DNA of 64,000 nucleotides from Pseudomonas spelaei (GTDB lineage: Bacteria > Pseudomonadota > Gammaproteobacteria > Pseudomonadales > Pseudomonadaceae), in contig NZ_WNNK01000026.1 of the NCBI RefSeq assembly GCF_009724245.1, positions 1 to 64,000 of the forward strand, in the 5' to 3' direction. The notes under the pieces were generated by a model. That model saw only the letters and a program-made list of their open reading frames with translations. It searched no databases and had not been told where the DNA came from. Within the stretch, counting starts at the first letter, position 1; every line of letters starts with the position of its first letter. The translations under genes were made by a program, and so were the position numbers. Below, piece by piece: positions 24,730 to 34,221 of this stretch.

Positions 24730-27207
24730 ATGCGGGTCATCTATTGGACGTTGCGCGCGCTGCTCAGCCATTGGCGTCGGCATCCGGTGCAGTTTTTCAG
24801 TGTATTGACCGGACTGTGGCTGGCTACTGCGCTGTTGACCGGCGTGCAAGCCCTCAACAGCCAGGCGCGTGACAGCTACGCTCGAGCCAGTCAGTTGATC
24901 GGTGGTGAACCCCAGGCCAGCCTTGTTGCGCCGGATGGGTCGAGTTTTTCGCAAGCACTGTTTGTGACGTTGCGCCGTACCGGGTGGCCGGTGTCTCCAG
25001 TGGTACAGGGCCGCGTGGTGCTCAAGGGCCACGAAGACCGGCGTTTGCAATTGATGGGCATTGACCCCGTGTCGCTGCCGGGAGGCGGATCACTCGCCGG
25101 GCAGACCCTGGACCGGGGGCAGATGGTTGCCTTCTTCAATCCGCCGGGCCGCACCTGGGTCGCTCCGCAGACGCTGCAAGCGTTGGGCTTGCGAGAAGGC
25201 GAGCAACCCCTGACAGCCAGCGGCCAGACGTTGCCGCCGCTGCATGCACAACCTGACATGGCCCCCGGCCTTTTGCTGACCGACATCGGCTTTGCCCAAC
25301 CGTTGCTGGATATGCCTCAACGCCTGTCGCGGCTGCTGGTGGACAAGGCCTTTGCAGCGACTCATCCCGCTTTGCCAGAGGAGGTGAGTGGGCAACTGCA
25401 ACTCAGGGCCGGTGAGGAAAATAACCTCGCGCGCCTGACCGAAAGCTTCCACTTGAACCTTGATGCCCTGGGTTTTTTGTCCTTTGTGGTGGGGTTATTT
25501 ATCGTCCACGCGGCCATTGGCCTGGCCCTGGAACAACGCCGTGGTCTGTTGCGCACCTTGCGTGCCTGTGGGGTCAGCGCGCGGGTGCTGATCCTCAGCT
25601 TGAGCATTGAACTGGGTGGACTGGCCTTGTTGGGCGGGCTGGCCGGGGTCGCCAGTGGATACCTGCTGGCCAGCCTGTTGCTGCCGGATGTGGCGGCCAG
25701 CTTGCGGGGCCTGTATGGCGCCGAAGTGGCAGGGCAATTGAATCTCAGCCCATTATGGTGGGCCAGCGGCTTGGGCTTGAGCCTGCTGGGCGCCTTGCTC
25801 GCCGGGGCCGGCAGTGTGTGGCGGGCAGCACGCCTGCCGCTGCTGGCGTTGGCCAATGCCCAGGCCTGGCACCAGGCCCACGGGCGTTGGTTGCACCGTC
25901 AGGGTTGGGTGGCCGCCGTGGCATTATTGGTCGCGCTGTTGGCGCTGTGGTTGGGTGACAGTCTCGTCAGCGGTTTCATCCTGATGGCAGCGTTGCTGCT
26001 GGGGGCGGCGCTCGGTTTACCGGTGCTGCTCAACGTCCTGCTCAAGACGGTGCTGGGACGTAGCCGTTCGGTGTTGGGTCAATGGTTTCTCGCCGATTGC
26101 CGCCAACAATTACCGGCCTTGAGCCTGGCGTTGATGGCGTTGCTGTTGGCATTGGCGGCCAATATCGGCGCCGGCTCCATGACCTCGGGCTTTCGCCAGA
26201 CCTTCGGCAACTGGCTGGAGCAACGGCTCACCGCCGAGCTGTACGTCAATCCGCAAAACCCGGCCCAGGCCGAGCAGTTGCAGCAGTGGCTGGCGCAACA
26301 ACCCTGGGTGCAAGCGGTGCTGCCTGCCTGGCAAGTCCCGGTGCAATTGCAGGGCTGGCCGGCGGATGTTTTTGGTGTGGTGGATGATCCCACCTATCGT
26401 CAGCACTGGCCGCTACTGCAATCTGTGACGGGTGATCCGTGGGATCAGTTAGTGCAGGCCGATACGCTGATGCTCAGCGAACAACTGGCTCGCCGGTTGA
26501 AAGTGCAACTGGGCGATACGGTGACGGTCCCGACACCACAGGGGGCATGGACGCCCACGGTGGTGGGGATCTACGCCGACTATGGCAACCCCAAGGGGCA
26601 CATCCTGGTCAACGCCCGGCATCTGTTGCAGCACTGGCCAGGATCATCTCCGGCGCGTTTCAACCTGCGGGTAGTGCCGGAAAATGTGCCGGCGCTGGTG
26701 CATGAGGTGCAAGCCCGGTTTGCCCTGGAAGACAGTCGTATCGTCGACCAACAGCAACTCAAGGGCTGGTCGAGCCAGGTCTTCGAGCGCACCTTTGCGG
26801 CCACCGCCGCTCTCAACAGTTTGACCCTGGGTGTGGCCGGCGTGGCGCTGTTCATCAGCCTGCTGACCCAGAGCCAAAGCCGCCTCGGCCAATTGGCGCC
26901 GTTGTGGGCGTTGGGGGTGACGCGACGCCAATTGATGCTGCTCAACCTGGGGCAAACCTGGCTGCTGGCGATGCTGACCCTGGTGCTCGCGTTGCCCTTG
27001 GGCTTGCTGTTGGCGTGGTGCCTGGATGCAGTGATCAATGTTCAGGCCTTTGGCTGGCGCTTGCCGTTACAGGTTTTTCCCTGGCAGTTGGCCCAGTTGC
27101 TGGGGCTGGCGATGCTTGCCACGTTGCTGGCCTCGGCCTGGCCGCTCTGGCAGTTGTACCGCAGTCGCCCGGCTGATTTGCTGAGGACCTTTGCCCATGA
27201 AGATTAA
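24730..27207 (+). CDS. FtsX-domain ABC permease (LolC/AttFG-like)
   Basis: About 825 residues from ATG 24730, one base after the ATPase stop. It is a duplicated permease: an N-terminal helix at about 20-40, a large periplasmic domain, three helices near 245-380, a second set starting near 395, another periplasmic domain, and three C-terminal helices near 700-820. This fused layout (two FtsX repeats in one chain) matches permeases annotated near AttH-like lipoproteins. The gene ends inside the start of the lipoprotein gene (11-base overlap), showing coupling. Confidence 0.85.
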   Translation: MRVIYWTLRALLSHWRRHPVQFFSVLTGLWLATALLTGVQALNSQARDSYARASQLIGGEPQASLVAPDGSSFSQALFVTLRRTGWPVSPVVQGRVVLKGHEDRRLQLMGIDPVSLPGGGSLAGQTLDRGQMVAFFNPPGRTWVAPQTLQALGLREGEQPLTASGQTLPPLHAQPDMAPGLLLTDIGFAQPLLDMPQRLSRLLVDKAFAATHPALPEEVSGQLQLRAGEENNLARLTESFHLNLDALGFLSFVVGLFIVHAAIGLALEQRRGLLRTLRACGVSARVLILSLSIELGGLALLGGLAGVASGYLLASLLLPDVAASLRGLYGAEVAGQLNLSPLWWASGLGLSLLGALLAGAGSVWRAARLPLLALANAQAWHQAHGRWLHRQGWVAAVALLVALLALWLGDSLVSGFILMAALLLGAALGLPVLLNVLLKTVLGRSRSVLGQWFLADCRQQLPALSLALMALLLALAANIGAGSMTSGFRQTFGNWLEQRLTAELYVNPQNPAQAEQLQQWLAQQPWVQAVLPAWQVPVQLQGWPADVFGVVDDPTYRQHWPLLQSVTGDPWDQLVQADTLMLSEQLARRLKVQLGDTVTVPTPQGAWTPTVVGIYADYGNPKGHILVNARHLLQHWPGSSPARFNLRVVPENVPALVHEVQARFALEDSRIVDQQQLKGWSSQVFERTFAATAALNSLTLGVAGVALFISLLTQSQSRLGQLAPLWALGVTRRQLMLLNLGQTWLLAMLTLVLALPLGLLLAWCLDAVINVQAFGWRLPLQVFPWQLAQLLGLAMLATLLASAWPLWQLYRSRPADLLRTFAHED

Positions 27208-28261
27208 GTGCCTGTTGTGGATTTCACTGCTGTTGCTGAGCGCCTGCGATAAGCCGGCGCCGCCTGAAGAAAGCTTCGCCGGCCTTGGCAGCGACGCCGC
27301 CGACTTTGCCCAGGTAGTCCCCGGCAAGGTCTTCAGCTTTCCTGAAGATCACGGCCCCCATGATGGCTTTCGCATTGAGTGGTGGTACGTCACCGCCAAC
27401 TTGAAGGATGCTCAGGGCAATCTTTTCGGTGTGCAATGGACCCTCTTTCGCAACGCCCTCAAGGCCGGGCCAGTGCAACCGGGCTGGCATGATTCGACGA
27501 TCTGGCTCGGCCATGCCGCCGTCACCTCAGCCACCCACCACTACGCCGCCGAGCGCTACGCCCGAGGGGGTGTGGGGCAGGCCGGCGCTCAAGCGATGCC
27601 CTTCAGTGCCTGGATCGACAACTGGAGTTTCGCCACCCGCCCGGGCGCCGCGAGCACCTTGGCTGATATGCAGCTCAAGGCCGGTGATGGGCCTTTCAAC
27701 TACGACCTGCACCTGACGTCCAGCCGGCCACTGGTCCTCCAGGGCGACAACGGCTACAGCCGAAAATCCGACCAGGGCCAGGCCTCGTACTACTACAGCC
27801 AGCCATTTTTCCAGGCCAACGGCAGCCTCACCCTGGAGGGCAAAACCTACCATGTCAGCGGCCCGGCCTGGCTCGACCGCGAGTGGAGCAGCCAGCCGCT
27901 GACGGCTAACCAGACTGGCTGGGACTGGTTCTCCCTGCACCTGGACAGTGGTGAGCAGTTGATGCTGTTCCGGGTGCGGCAGAAAGAAGGCGGGTCCTAC
28001 CTGACCGGCACCTGGATCGACAAGGATGGGCGTACCCAGGTGTTGCACAGCCAGGACATCCAACTCACGCCGCTGACCAGTACCGAGGTCGACGGACGCA
28101 GTGTTCCTACGCGTTGGTCGTTGAAGGTGCCCGCTAAACAGCTCGACATCACCACTGAAGCGGTGAACCCGAAGGCGTGGATGAAGGTGAGCATTCCGTA
28201 CTGGGAAGGGCCGGTGCGGTTTGAGGGGGGAGTGGGGTATTTGGAGATGACGGGGTATTAG
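27197..28261 (+). CDS. AttH / CrtC-like lipoprotein
   Basis: 354 residues from ATG 27197, with GAGGA upstream. Residues 1-18 form a lipoprotein signal with lipobox LLSAC. The mature protein has the CrtC/AttH lipocalin-like pattern: FPEDHGPHDGFRIEWWYVTA, GVQWTLFRNAL, HAAVTSATHHYAAER and GPAWLDREWSSQ. Relatives include hydroxyneurosporene hydratase, but the lipoprotein form next to LolCDE-like genes is the AttH type. It is probably a periplasmic lipid-binding or lipid-acting partner of the transporter. No carotenoid genes are nearby, so a hydratase role is unlikely. Confidence 0.82.
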   Translation: MKIKCLLWISLLLLSACDKPAPPEESFAGLGSDAADFAQVVPGKVFSFPEDHGPHDGFRIEWWYVTANLKDAQGNLFGVQWTLFRNALKAGPVQPGWHDSTIWLGHAAVTSATHHYAAERYARGGVGQAGAQAMPFSAWIDNWSFATRPGAASTLADMQLKAGDGPFNYDLHLTSSRPLVLQGDNGYSRKSDQGQASYYYSQPFFQANGSLTLEGKTYHVSGPAWLDREWSSQPLTANQTGWDWFSLHLDSGEQLMLFRVRQKEGGSYLTGTWIDKDGRTQVLHSQDIQLTPLTSTEVDGRSVPTRWSLKVPAKQLDITTEAVNPKAWMKVSIPYWEGPVRFEGGVGYLEMTGY

Positions 28262-28295
28262 TGTGGTGCCCATCGTGGTCTGTGGGTTCCTTCAC

Positions 28296-29669
28296 CTATA
28301 ACGCCCAAAATCCCAGTTGACCGAGGCTTGCGATCAGCTTCAAGCGCGAAGTCTGCCAATGATTCAATGTTTGTGTGTGTTGTTCCTCGGCATCAGCGTA
28401 AGCAGTTAATGCATTGAGCACCTCGACCATGCTGCCGACGCCGGAATGGTAACGACCTTGTATCACCTCAAGGGCTTGGCGCGATTGATCCACCAGTTCG
28501 CTGGTACGTTGCAAGCTTTGGGTCTCTGTGCTCAGGGTCTGATAGTGGGTCCAAAGGTCCAGTGCGACCTGCTGTTCGGCGTTGGCCAAATTGGCTTGCT
28601 CTGCTTCAACGCGGGCCTTCGCGTTGCGGATTTGGTAGGTACGTCCAAATCCGTCAAACAGGGGAATGGTTAGCTGCAGGCCAATACCATGACTCTGCTC
28701 ACCCGTATCGCCATTTGTCATGTTACGCCCCTGTGACAAGTCGGCGGTGAATGCCACGCTGGGCAGTCCTGTTGCTCGGACCTCCTCGACGGCGGCATTG
28801 GCAGCCTGGAGCTGTGCCCGGGCCGCAAGGAGAGCTGGATGCTCCTGATGAGCTTGTGACAGTAACTTATCGATAGCTTTGACAAAGTGGGTGTCGGGCA
28901 GAGGTGTCGGGTCTACGGCCAGTTGCAAGGGTACGTTAGGCGACAGTCCCATGCGCAGGGCGATGGTGCCAATGGCATTGTGCAAAGCACCACGGTCGCG
29001 GACCTCGCGCAGGTGGGCCTGGGACAAGGCTGTCTGCGCCTGTAACCGCTCGGAGATGGCTGTAGTCCCGGCTTTGTATCGTGCGTCGGCGGCGTCGAGG
29101 TTTTGTGTCGCCAGGTTGGCAATTTGTACCGAGGCTGTCAGGCGGCGCTCGGCCGCCTGGGCGTCGTAATAGATCTGCGCCGCTTGAGCAAAGGCGTTCT
29201 GCAACGTTGCGTCTTGGTTGGCGTTAGCGGCCAGCAGCAATTGGTGAGCGTTACGCATGGCGGCGCTACGTCGGCCAAAGTCAAAGAGTACCCAGCTCAG
29301 TTCTAGGCTGGCAGTGTCATAGCGCCGATGTGCTCCGCCGAAACGATCTGTCTGGCCGCTGCTCAGGCGCCCATCCAGGCGAGGCAGATAGGCCGATTGG
29401 CTAAGACCGACCTGGGCGGCCTGAATCTTGGCATGGGCCCAGCTCAGCCGAGTTTGAGGATCCTGGCAGAGAATTCGCTCAATGACTTCGGCGAGAGGTA
29501 GTTGTTTGGGCAACTGACCAAACTGGCAGGACATGTTAGCGCGTACGTCGTCATGCACTGCCTGATGGCGCACGCCTTTGGTGGTACCCAAGATGCCCGG
29601 TTCATAGGCTTCTGCCGGCAGCGAACACCAAAGCAGGCAGGCCAGCAGTCCATGTAGCAGACGTCTCAT
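28296..29669 (-). CDS. TolC-family outer-membrane protein of the microcin exporter
   Basis: 457 residues from ATG 29669, which overlaps the C39-ABC stop by four bases (ATGA); the open frame starts three codons earlier at GTG. Signal peptide MRRLLHGLLACLLWCSLPAEA. The outer-membrane efflux repeat is visible twice (for example LSQSAYLPRLDGRLS, then LRATGLPSVAFTADLSQG-like), with long helical segments and RYKAGTTAISERLQAQTALS and RYHSGVGSMVEVLNALTAYA at the equivalent helices. It supplies the outer-membrane conduit for the HlyD/ABC pair encoded immediately upstream. Having its own TolC-like gene in the operon means export would not depend on the housekeeping TolC. Confidence 0.88.
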   Translation of the reverse strand: MRRLLHGLLACLLWCSLPAEAYEPGILGTTKGVRHQAVHDDVRANMSCQFGQLPKQLPLAEVIERILCQDPQTRLSWAHAKIQAAQVGLSQSAYLPRLDGRLSSGQTDRFGGAHRRYDTASLELSWVLFDFGRRSAAMRNAHQLLLAANANQDATLQNAFAQAAQIYYDAQAAERRLTASVQIANLATQNLDAADARYKAGTTAISERLQAQTALSQAHLREVRDRGALHNAIGTIALRMGLSPNVPLQLAVDPTPLPDTHFVKAIDKLLSQAHQEHPALLAARAQLQAANAAVEEVRATGLPSVAFTADLSQGRNMTNGDTGEQSHGIGLQLTIPLFDGFGRTYQIRNAKARVEAEQANLANAEQQVALDLWTHYQTLSTETQSLQRTSELVDQSRQALEVIQGRYHSGVGSMVEVLNALTAYADAEEQHTQTLNHWQTSRLKLIASLGQLGFWAL

Positions 29670-31846
29670 GTAAAACACTCGGGCGTCATGCTGGATGCTG
29701 CTGATACCGCTATCTGCGCCGGGTGTTTTGTGTGCCGGTCCAGTCCCGATTTTCCGGCTTCCAGCCTGATGATGCGATCTGCGGAGGCAATAGTCTCAGG
29801 CCGGTGCGCGACCATGATTCGAGTGATACGCAAGTTCCTGATAGCTTGATTCACTTGTTGTTCACATGCGACGTCGAGGTGGCTTGTCGCTTCGTCGAGA
29901 AACAGGATTTTAGGTTTTTTGTACAGTGCTCTGGCCAGCAATATTCGTTGTTTTTGTCCCCCCGACAGTACTGTGCCCATGTCGCCAACCAGCGAGTTGT
30001 AACCCATCGGCATGGCCAGAATGTCAGTGTGAATCGAGGCGATCTGTGCACATTCAACTAACCACGGCATATCTACATGGGTATCGAAGAAACTGATGTT
30101 GTCTTTGAGTGAACCAGCAAATAGCACGTCATCCTGCAGTACTGTGCCAACCAGTTGGCGCAGTCCATCAAGACCCAGCTGTGCGAGCTCGATGCCGCCT
30201 ATTCGAATCTGTCCTTGAGTCGGTGGCAATAGGCCCAGCATGACATTGAGCAGCGTGCTTTTTCCGCAACCGGAAGGTCCCACGATAGCGACTGACTCTC
30301 CTGCCGCAATATGCAGATCAAGGTTATTCAGCACCCACGGATCCTGTTCTGAGTAGCGATACTGCAAGCCTTGGATATCAATATTGGCCTCGCTTGCGGT
30401 CAACATCTGCGGGTCAATATCACCGTGAGTTTCCTCGGGAGGGTGCAGGACAATATCTGCCAGTCGCTCACCCTGTAGTTGCAACATTCGTAGCTCAAAG
30501 CACTTATCGATGAGGCTGCCGACCCGGCTATCAAATTGAGATTTGTACGCAATGAATGCCATCAACACGCCAACGCTGAATTGCCCCTTCATGACGGCTG
30601 TAGCACCCATCCAGATGACTAGCAGGTTTTCCGTACCGAACAGCAATCCGTTCATTTGCTGATAGAGCAGCTGTAGTTTTTGCGTGCGTAAGCCTGCGTT
30701 GATTTGCTCCACCAGTAGGCCCAACCAAGCCGAACGCCGCTCATCCTGGCGCTGGAACAGCTTCAGCGGGCGTATTCCACGCACCGTTTCTAGAAAATGA
30801 CTTTGCTGGCGCGCAGCGTGGATGATCTGCTCTTCGGTCGCATTGCGTAGCGGGCGATACCACGCCCAGCGTCCCAGGGCGTAGAGCGTCATGGCGGTGA
30901 TGGCAATGGCCGCCAACGGTGGGCTGTAGAGCATCATCATGGTCAAGGTGGCGATCGTCATCAGGCCGTCGAGAATGGCTGAGAGGAAAGCCGCCGTCAG
31001 GGTTCGCTGGATACTGTCTACGGCGCTAAAACGCGATACCACATCACCCAGATGACGTTTTTCAAAGTACTGCGTCGGCAGGCGTAACAAGTGACTAAAG
31101 ACGTTGGCCCGCCATTGCACACTGAGCAGGGTACTCAGGTGCATCATGACCCAGGCACGTACGCCGCTGACGGCCTGTTGCATCAACAACAGGAGACCAA
31201 AACCCAGTATGAGAGTCACCAGCAAATCACTATCGGCACTAACGATCACGTTGTCGACGGTCCATTGCAGGAAGAACGGGCTGATGAGGGAAAAAATTTC
31301 CAGCGTGAAGGCCAGTGCGATTACTTGCAGCAGTGAGCGATATAAGCCGCTGATCCGCCCCATCATGCCCAGTAGCTTAATTCTCGGTTTGACCTCTTGT
31401 TTCTCGAAGCCTGCATCCGGCCATATTTCCAGGGCAACGCCGGTAAAGCAGCGGGAAACCGCTTCCCAATTCATCTGGCGCACTCCGTGCGCCGGATCGT
31501 GCAGGCTAATACCCCGCGAGTCGACAGACTTGAGTACGACGAAATGGTTGAAGTTCCAATGCAGTACACAGGGCAGTTTGAGTTGCTTCAGGCCATCCAG
31601 GTCCAGTTTCACTGCACGGGTGCCCATGTGTAGGCGATGGGCACTCTGAATCAGCTGTTTGAGTTCGACACCCTTGAGGGACACGCTGAAACGTTGTCGC
31701 AGGTCGACCATGTCCGTGCGGTAGCCATGGTATCCGGCGATCATCGCCAGGCAGGCCAGGCCGCATTCGGCTGCTTCGGTCTGCAACAACAGGGGAAGTC
31801 TGCGCCCCATGCGCAAGTTGATCGCATCGAAAAACACCATAGTCAT
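29666..31846 (-). CDS. C39 peptidase-containing ABC exporter (CvaB-like)
   Basis: 726 residues. The N-terminal C39 double-glycine protease domain is complete: Cys28 in QTEAAECGLACLAMIAGYHG, His101 in LHWNFNHFVVL and Asp117 in LHDPAHG. A six-helix membrane domain covers about 165-450. The ATPase has Walker A GPSGCGKSTLL, signature LSGGQKQRILLARAL and Walker B ILFLDEATSHLD. Family proteins cut the leader after Gly-Gly and export the peptide. The likely substrate is the 93-residue peptide at 34250-34531, which has a fitting leader. The start overlaps the HlyD-like stop by four bases. ATG 31840, two codons in, has a better-spaced AGGAAGG and may be the real start. Confidence 0.93.
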   Translation of the reverse strand: MTMVFFDAINLRMGRRLPLLLQTEAAECGLACLAMIAGYHGYRTDMVDLRQRFSVSLKGVELKQLIQSAHRLHMGTRAVKLDLDGLKQLKLPCVLHWNFNHFVVLKSVDSRGISLHDPAHGVRQMNWEAVSRCFTGVALEIWPDAGFEKQEVKPRIKLLGMMGRISGLYRSLLQVIALAFTLEIFSLISPFFLQWTVDNVIVSADSDLLVTLILGFGLLLLMQQAVSGVRAWVMMHLSTLLSVQWRANVFSHLLRLPTQYFEKRHLGDVVSRFSAVDSIQRTLTAAFLSAILDGLMTIATLTMMMLYSPPLAAIAITAMTLYALGRWAWYRPLRNATEEQIIHAARQQSHFLETVRGIRPLKLFQRQDERRSAWLGLLVEQINAGLRTQKLQLLYQQMNGLLFGTENLLVIWMGATAVMKGQFSVGVLMAFIAYKSQFDSRVGSLIDKCFELRMLQLQGERLADIVLHPPEETHGDIDPQMLTASEANIDIQGLQYRYSEQDPWVLNNLDLHIAAGESVAIVGPSGCGKSTLLNVMLGLLPPTQGQIRIGGIELAQLGLDGLRQLVGTVLQDDVLFAGSLKDNISFFDTHVDMPWLVECAQIASIHTDILAMPMGYNSLVGDMGTVLSGGQKQRILLARALYKKPKILFLDEATSHLDVACEQQVNQAIRNLRITRIMVAHRPETIASADRIIRLEAGKSGLDRHTKHPAQIAVSAASSMTPECFT

Positions 31847-33120
31847 CCTTCCTGGAGTTTGCCGGTCAGGCTGTAGAGCGGCTCAAGTACCCACTCATAA
31901 AGGTGCCGGGAGTCTTGCAAGATATCGGCCTCCAACAGCATTCCACTCTGTAGCGGTTGAGGGCTGCCGTAGGCCATGACGGCTTGTTCATTCAGGCGTA
32001 CACGCAGTCGATATAATTGTTCACCACTCTGGGCGAGCCCTGGCACCTCGCCGACCCTGTTGGCCAGGTCCAGGACGGGTACTGCGGTACGGGAAATGGA
32101 CAGTACCTCGCCTTGGTGCTGGCCAAACTTCTGGTAGGGGTAAGCCTGATAGCGAATCAGAACCGAGTCCCCGGGCTTGATGAATCCAACTGATCTGCTG
32201 GGGGCGTAGAGCTCCGCTTGCAGCTGCATATCAATCGGCATGATGCTCAACAGGGCACGTGAAGAGTCCACACTCTGGCCCACTTCAGCGAGCACTGCGG
32301 TAGCTATTCCGGTCCCCGGAGCTGTGATGAGAACGGTACGTTTGGCTTCACTTTCGGCGAGTTCTTGCTCCAGACTCGAGAGCTGGCGATGCAGGTGGGC
32401 CAGATCATTTTCCTGACGGGTCTTGAGCCCCGATAGTTGGTTATGCTGTTCGGTCAACTGTTGTTGCATTGAGGTGCGTTCGCGATCCAGGCTTTGTAAC
32501 GTCTGACGCTCTGTGAGCAGTTCTGTCTGGCGCTGTTGGAACTGGTCCGTGGAGATGTAACCCTTTTCCATTAATCCCTGATAGCGTTCCGAAGCGTTAC
32601 TGGCCACGGCCACCTGTGTTTTCTGGTTAGCCGCTTGCGCCGCTAAAGTCTTCAGCTCGGTGCGCAGGCTGTTAACTTTGCTCGTCAGGCTGTCGTGTTC
32701 TGCCTGCTGGAGTTTCTGAGTCTTCTCTATTTCAGCGAGCAGGGAGTCACGCTGTTGCCTTAACTGAAAGCTGACGCTGGCTTGTACAGGATCGGAATTG
32801 GAGCCGTAACGCTCACTGGAAATGCTCAACAGCGGATCTCCGCGGGTCACGGGTTGGCCTTCGAACACGAGCTTCTCCAGCACAACACCCATTTGTGGGG
32901 TATGCACTTTTATCTGGCCGTTGGCCGGAACCAGTTGACCGCTCACCGTGCTTCGTTTGGTGTAGGAGCCCCAGACAAAAAAGCTGACTACCAGAACAGC
33001 CAGCGCTCCGGCAAACAAAGTGAGAAATATAAAGGAGGTAGGACGGATTAATACGATTTCACCTAGCCATTTGACCTGCTGCGCCTCAGATGCCGCTGTA
33101 CGAAAGAGGGGGGCACTCAC
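31843..33120 (-). CDS. HlyD-family periplasmic adaptor (CvaA-like)
   Basis: 425 residues starting at GTG 33120 with GAGGA seven bases upstream. One inner-membrane helix at about 29-50, a lipoyl-like half (VSGQLVPANGQIKVHTPQMG), a long coiled coil at about 115-265 and a beta-barrel C-terminal part. The size and layout match CvaA-type adaptors that link a C39 ABC exporter to an outer-membrane TolC protein. It is co-translated with the exporter. It sits 92 bases after the nucleotidyltransferase gene in the same direction. Confidence 0.9.
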   Translation of the reverse strand: MSAPLFRTAASEAQQVKWLGEIVLIRPTSFIFLTLFAGALAVLVVSFFVWGSYTKRSTVSGQLVPANGQIKVHTPQMGVVLEKLVFEGQPVTRGDPLLSISSERYGSNSDPVQASVSFQLRQQRDSLLAEIEKTQKLQQAEHDSLTSKVNSLRTELKTLAAQAANQKTQVAVASNASERYQGLMEKGYISTDQFQQRQTELLTERQTLQSLDRERTSMQQQLTEQHNQLSGLKTRQENDLAHLHRQLSSLEQELAESEAKRTVLITAPGTGIATAVLAEVGQSVDSSRALLSIMPIDMQLQAELYAPSRSVGFIKPGDSVLIRYQAYPYQKFGQHQGEVLSISRTAVPVLDLANRVGEVPGLAQSGEQLYRLRVRLNEQAVMAYGSPQPLQSGMLLEADILQDSRHLYEWVLEPLYSLTGKLQEG

Positions 33121-33212
33121 GAATAGTCCTCGATGTTTAAAAATTGAATGATGTGGAGTGAAAAATGTTCAGCTATGGAGCGGAAGTAGACCTGTTTCAT
33201 GGGTGGACCACT

Positions 33213-33950
33213 TCATTTCTCCCGAGACCTTAATAGTTGTGCAATGGCATCACAAAAATCATAAGTGTCTCCTGATACGGCTTTTGAAAAGTGAGTACGG
33301 ACGGCTGTGAACTCGTCGCACTCATGCAAGTTAAGGTGGCAGAACTCGTTGTTATATATCCAGCTGCCATTCTCCAGTTGCAGATATTTTATGACGCTCT
33401 GGAACAGCTTTACTGCGGCGCACGAAATTTCAATTTCTGTGTTGACCTTTCTGAGTTTTATCAAGTTGTTGGTGACGGCCAATCGGCATCGATAAACGAT
33501 GCGTCTATCATATAGGGGAGGCGTTTCGATCCGCTGCTTGGCATCCTTATGGATACTGTCGAAGTAGTGCGTGTCACCTGAAAGGTATTTAGCGTTGTAG
33601 AGAGCGTGGGTAATGGTAATGCTGCCATGGACACTTTCCAGCTGTAGCAGTCTTTGCAAATGGCGGGTATCCATAATGGCCACCTGTATAGGGAAGGTAG
33701 TAATGATCTGCTCACGTAGTGGTTTATTGACTCTTTCGTCGATGACATAGATGTCGACATCGGAGTACTCGCCAAATCGACCCGATGAGTAAGAGCCAGT
33801 GACAAAGGACACGAGGCAGCTCTTGTGCCGCGCACGCACATAGGCGCGCGCGGCGGACAGAGCATGTTGTTGTCCTCCCAGGTTTTTTTCGGCCCTGAAG
33901 TGCTTGTTGGTAACCAAGTCTTCAGGGAGTATTTTTTCGAAGTGGGTCAT
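33213..33950 (-). CDS. nucleotidyltransferase-fold protein in the microcin operon
   Basis: 245 residues. The N-terminal 80 residues carry the pol-beta/MNT nucleotidyltransferase motif: FVTGSYSSGRFGEYSDVDIY, that is G-S with a downstream D-x-D metal pair, followed by a third acidic strand region (VAIMDTR). The C-terminal half is helical. Such enzymes transfer a nucleotide to small molecules or proteins. The start overlaps the candidate immunity gene by four bases (ATGA), so it is part of the microcin operon, unlike the described colicin V, H47 or E492 gene sets I know. It might modify the peptide, protect the host, or be an antitoxin-like remnant. Base composition is AT-richer than flanking genes, suggesting transfer. 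Confidence 0.7.
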   Translation of the reverse strand: MTHFEKILPEDLVTNKHFRAEKNLGGQQHALSAARAYVRARHKSCLVSFVTGSYSSGRFGEYSDVDIYVIDERVNKPLREQIITTFPIQVAIMDTRHLQRLLQLESVHGSITITHALYNAKYLSGDTHYFDSIHKDAKQRIETPPLYDRRIVYRCRLAVTNNLIKLRKVNTEIEISCAAVKLFQSVIKYLQLENGSWIYNNEFCHLNLHECDEFTAVRTHFSKAVSGDTYDFCDAIAQLLRSREK

Positions 33951-34216
33951 GGTGCTATGCTTTTACTGATGATGTAGGGTGCTGCATAGACGATACAAGA
34001 GGTGGTGATAAGTCCTGTAATAACACTGAATTTCAGAGAGGCCTTTCTTTCTCCTTCTTCAAGTGTAAATGTCAGGTGCATAAGGAAAATAGATAGAGCG
34101 AAAATTGACATTGTGATTTCATATTTATGGGGGCCGCAGATAAAATGGTATGAGGGTATTGTAAATGCTAGTATTCCAAGTCGTGCTGCCAGTGCCTTAC
34201 TGAATATGGATCTCAT
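33947..34216 (-). CDS. small membrane protein, candidate microcin immunity protein
   Basis: 89 residues, with hydrophobic segments at about 12-28, 34-52 and 62-85, and basic ends (MRSIFSKALAAR at the start). It has no family I recognise. The size, 2-3 predicted helices and position directly after the peptide gene match immunity proteins of class II microcins (Cvi, MceB), which are small and unrelated in sequence to one another. Translation is coupled to the nucleotidyltransferase gene by an ATGA overlap. The three 8-base tandem repeats just upstream separate it from the peptide gene. Confidence 0.6.
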   Translation of the reverse strand: MRSIFSKALAARLGILAFTIPSYHFICGPHKYEITMSIFALSIFLMHLTFTLEEGERKASLKFSVITGLITTSCIVYAAPYIISKSIAP

Positions 34217-34221
34217 GAATA

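Noticed and set aside
27197..28261. Carotenoid hydratase annotation for the CrtC-like protein
   Set aside because: It has a lipobox and sits with ABC genes; no carotenoid genes are nearby, so the AttH-type lipoprotein call is preferred.
28296..33120. RTX-protein type I secretion system instead of a peptide exporter
   Set aside because: The ABC protein has a complete catalytic C39 domain with Cys28, and a double-glycine peptide gene is in the same operon; no RTX gene is near.
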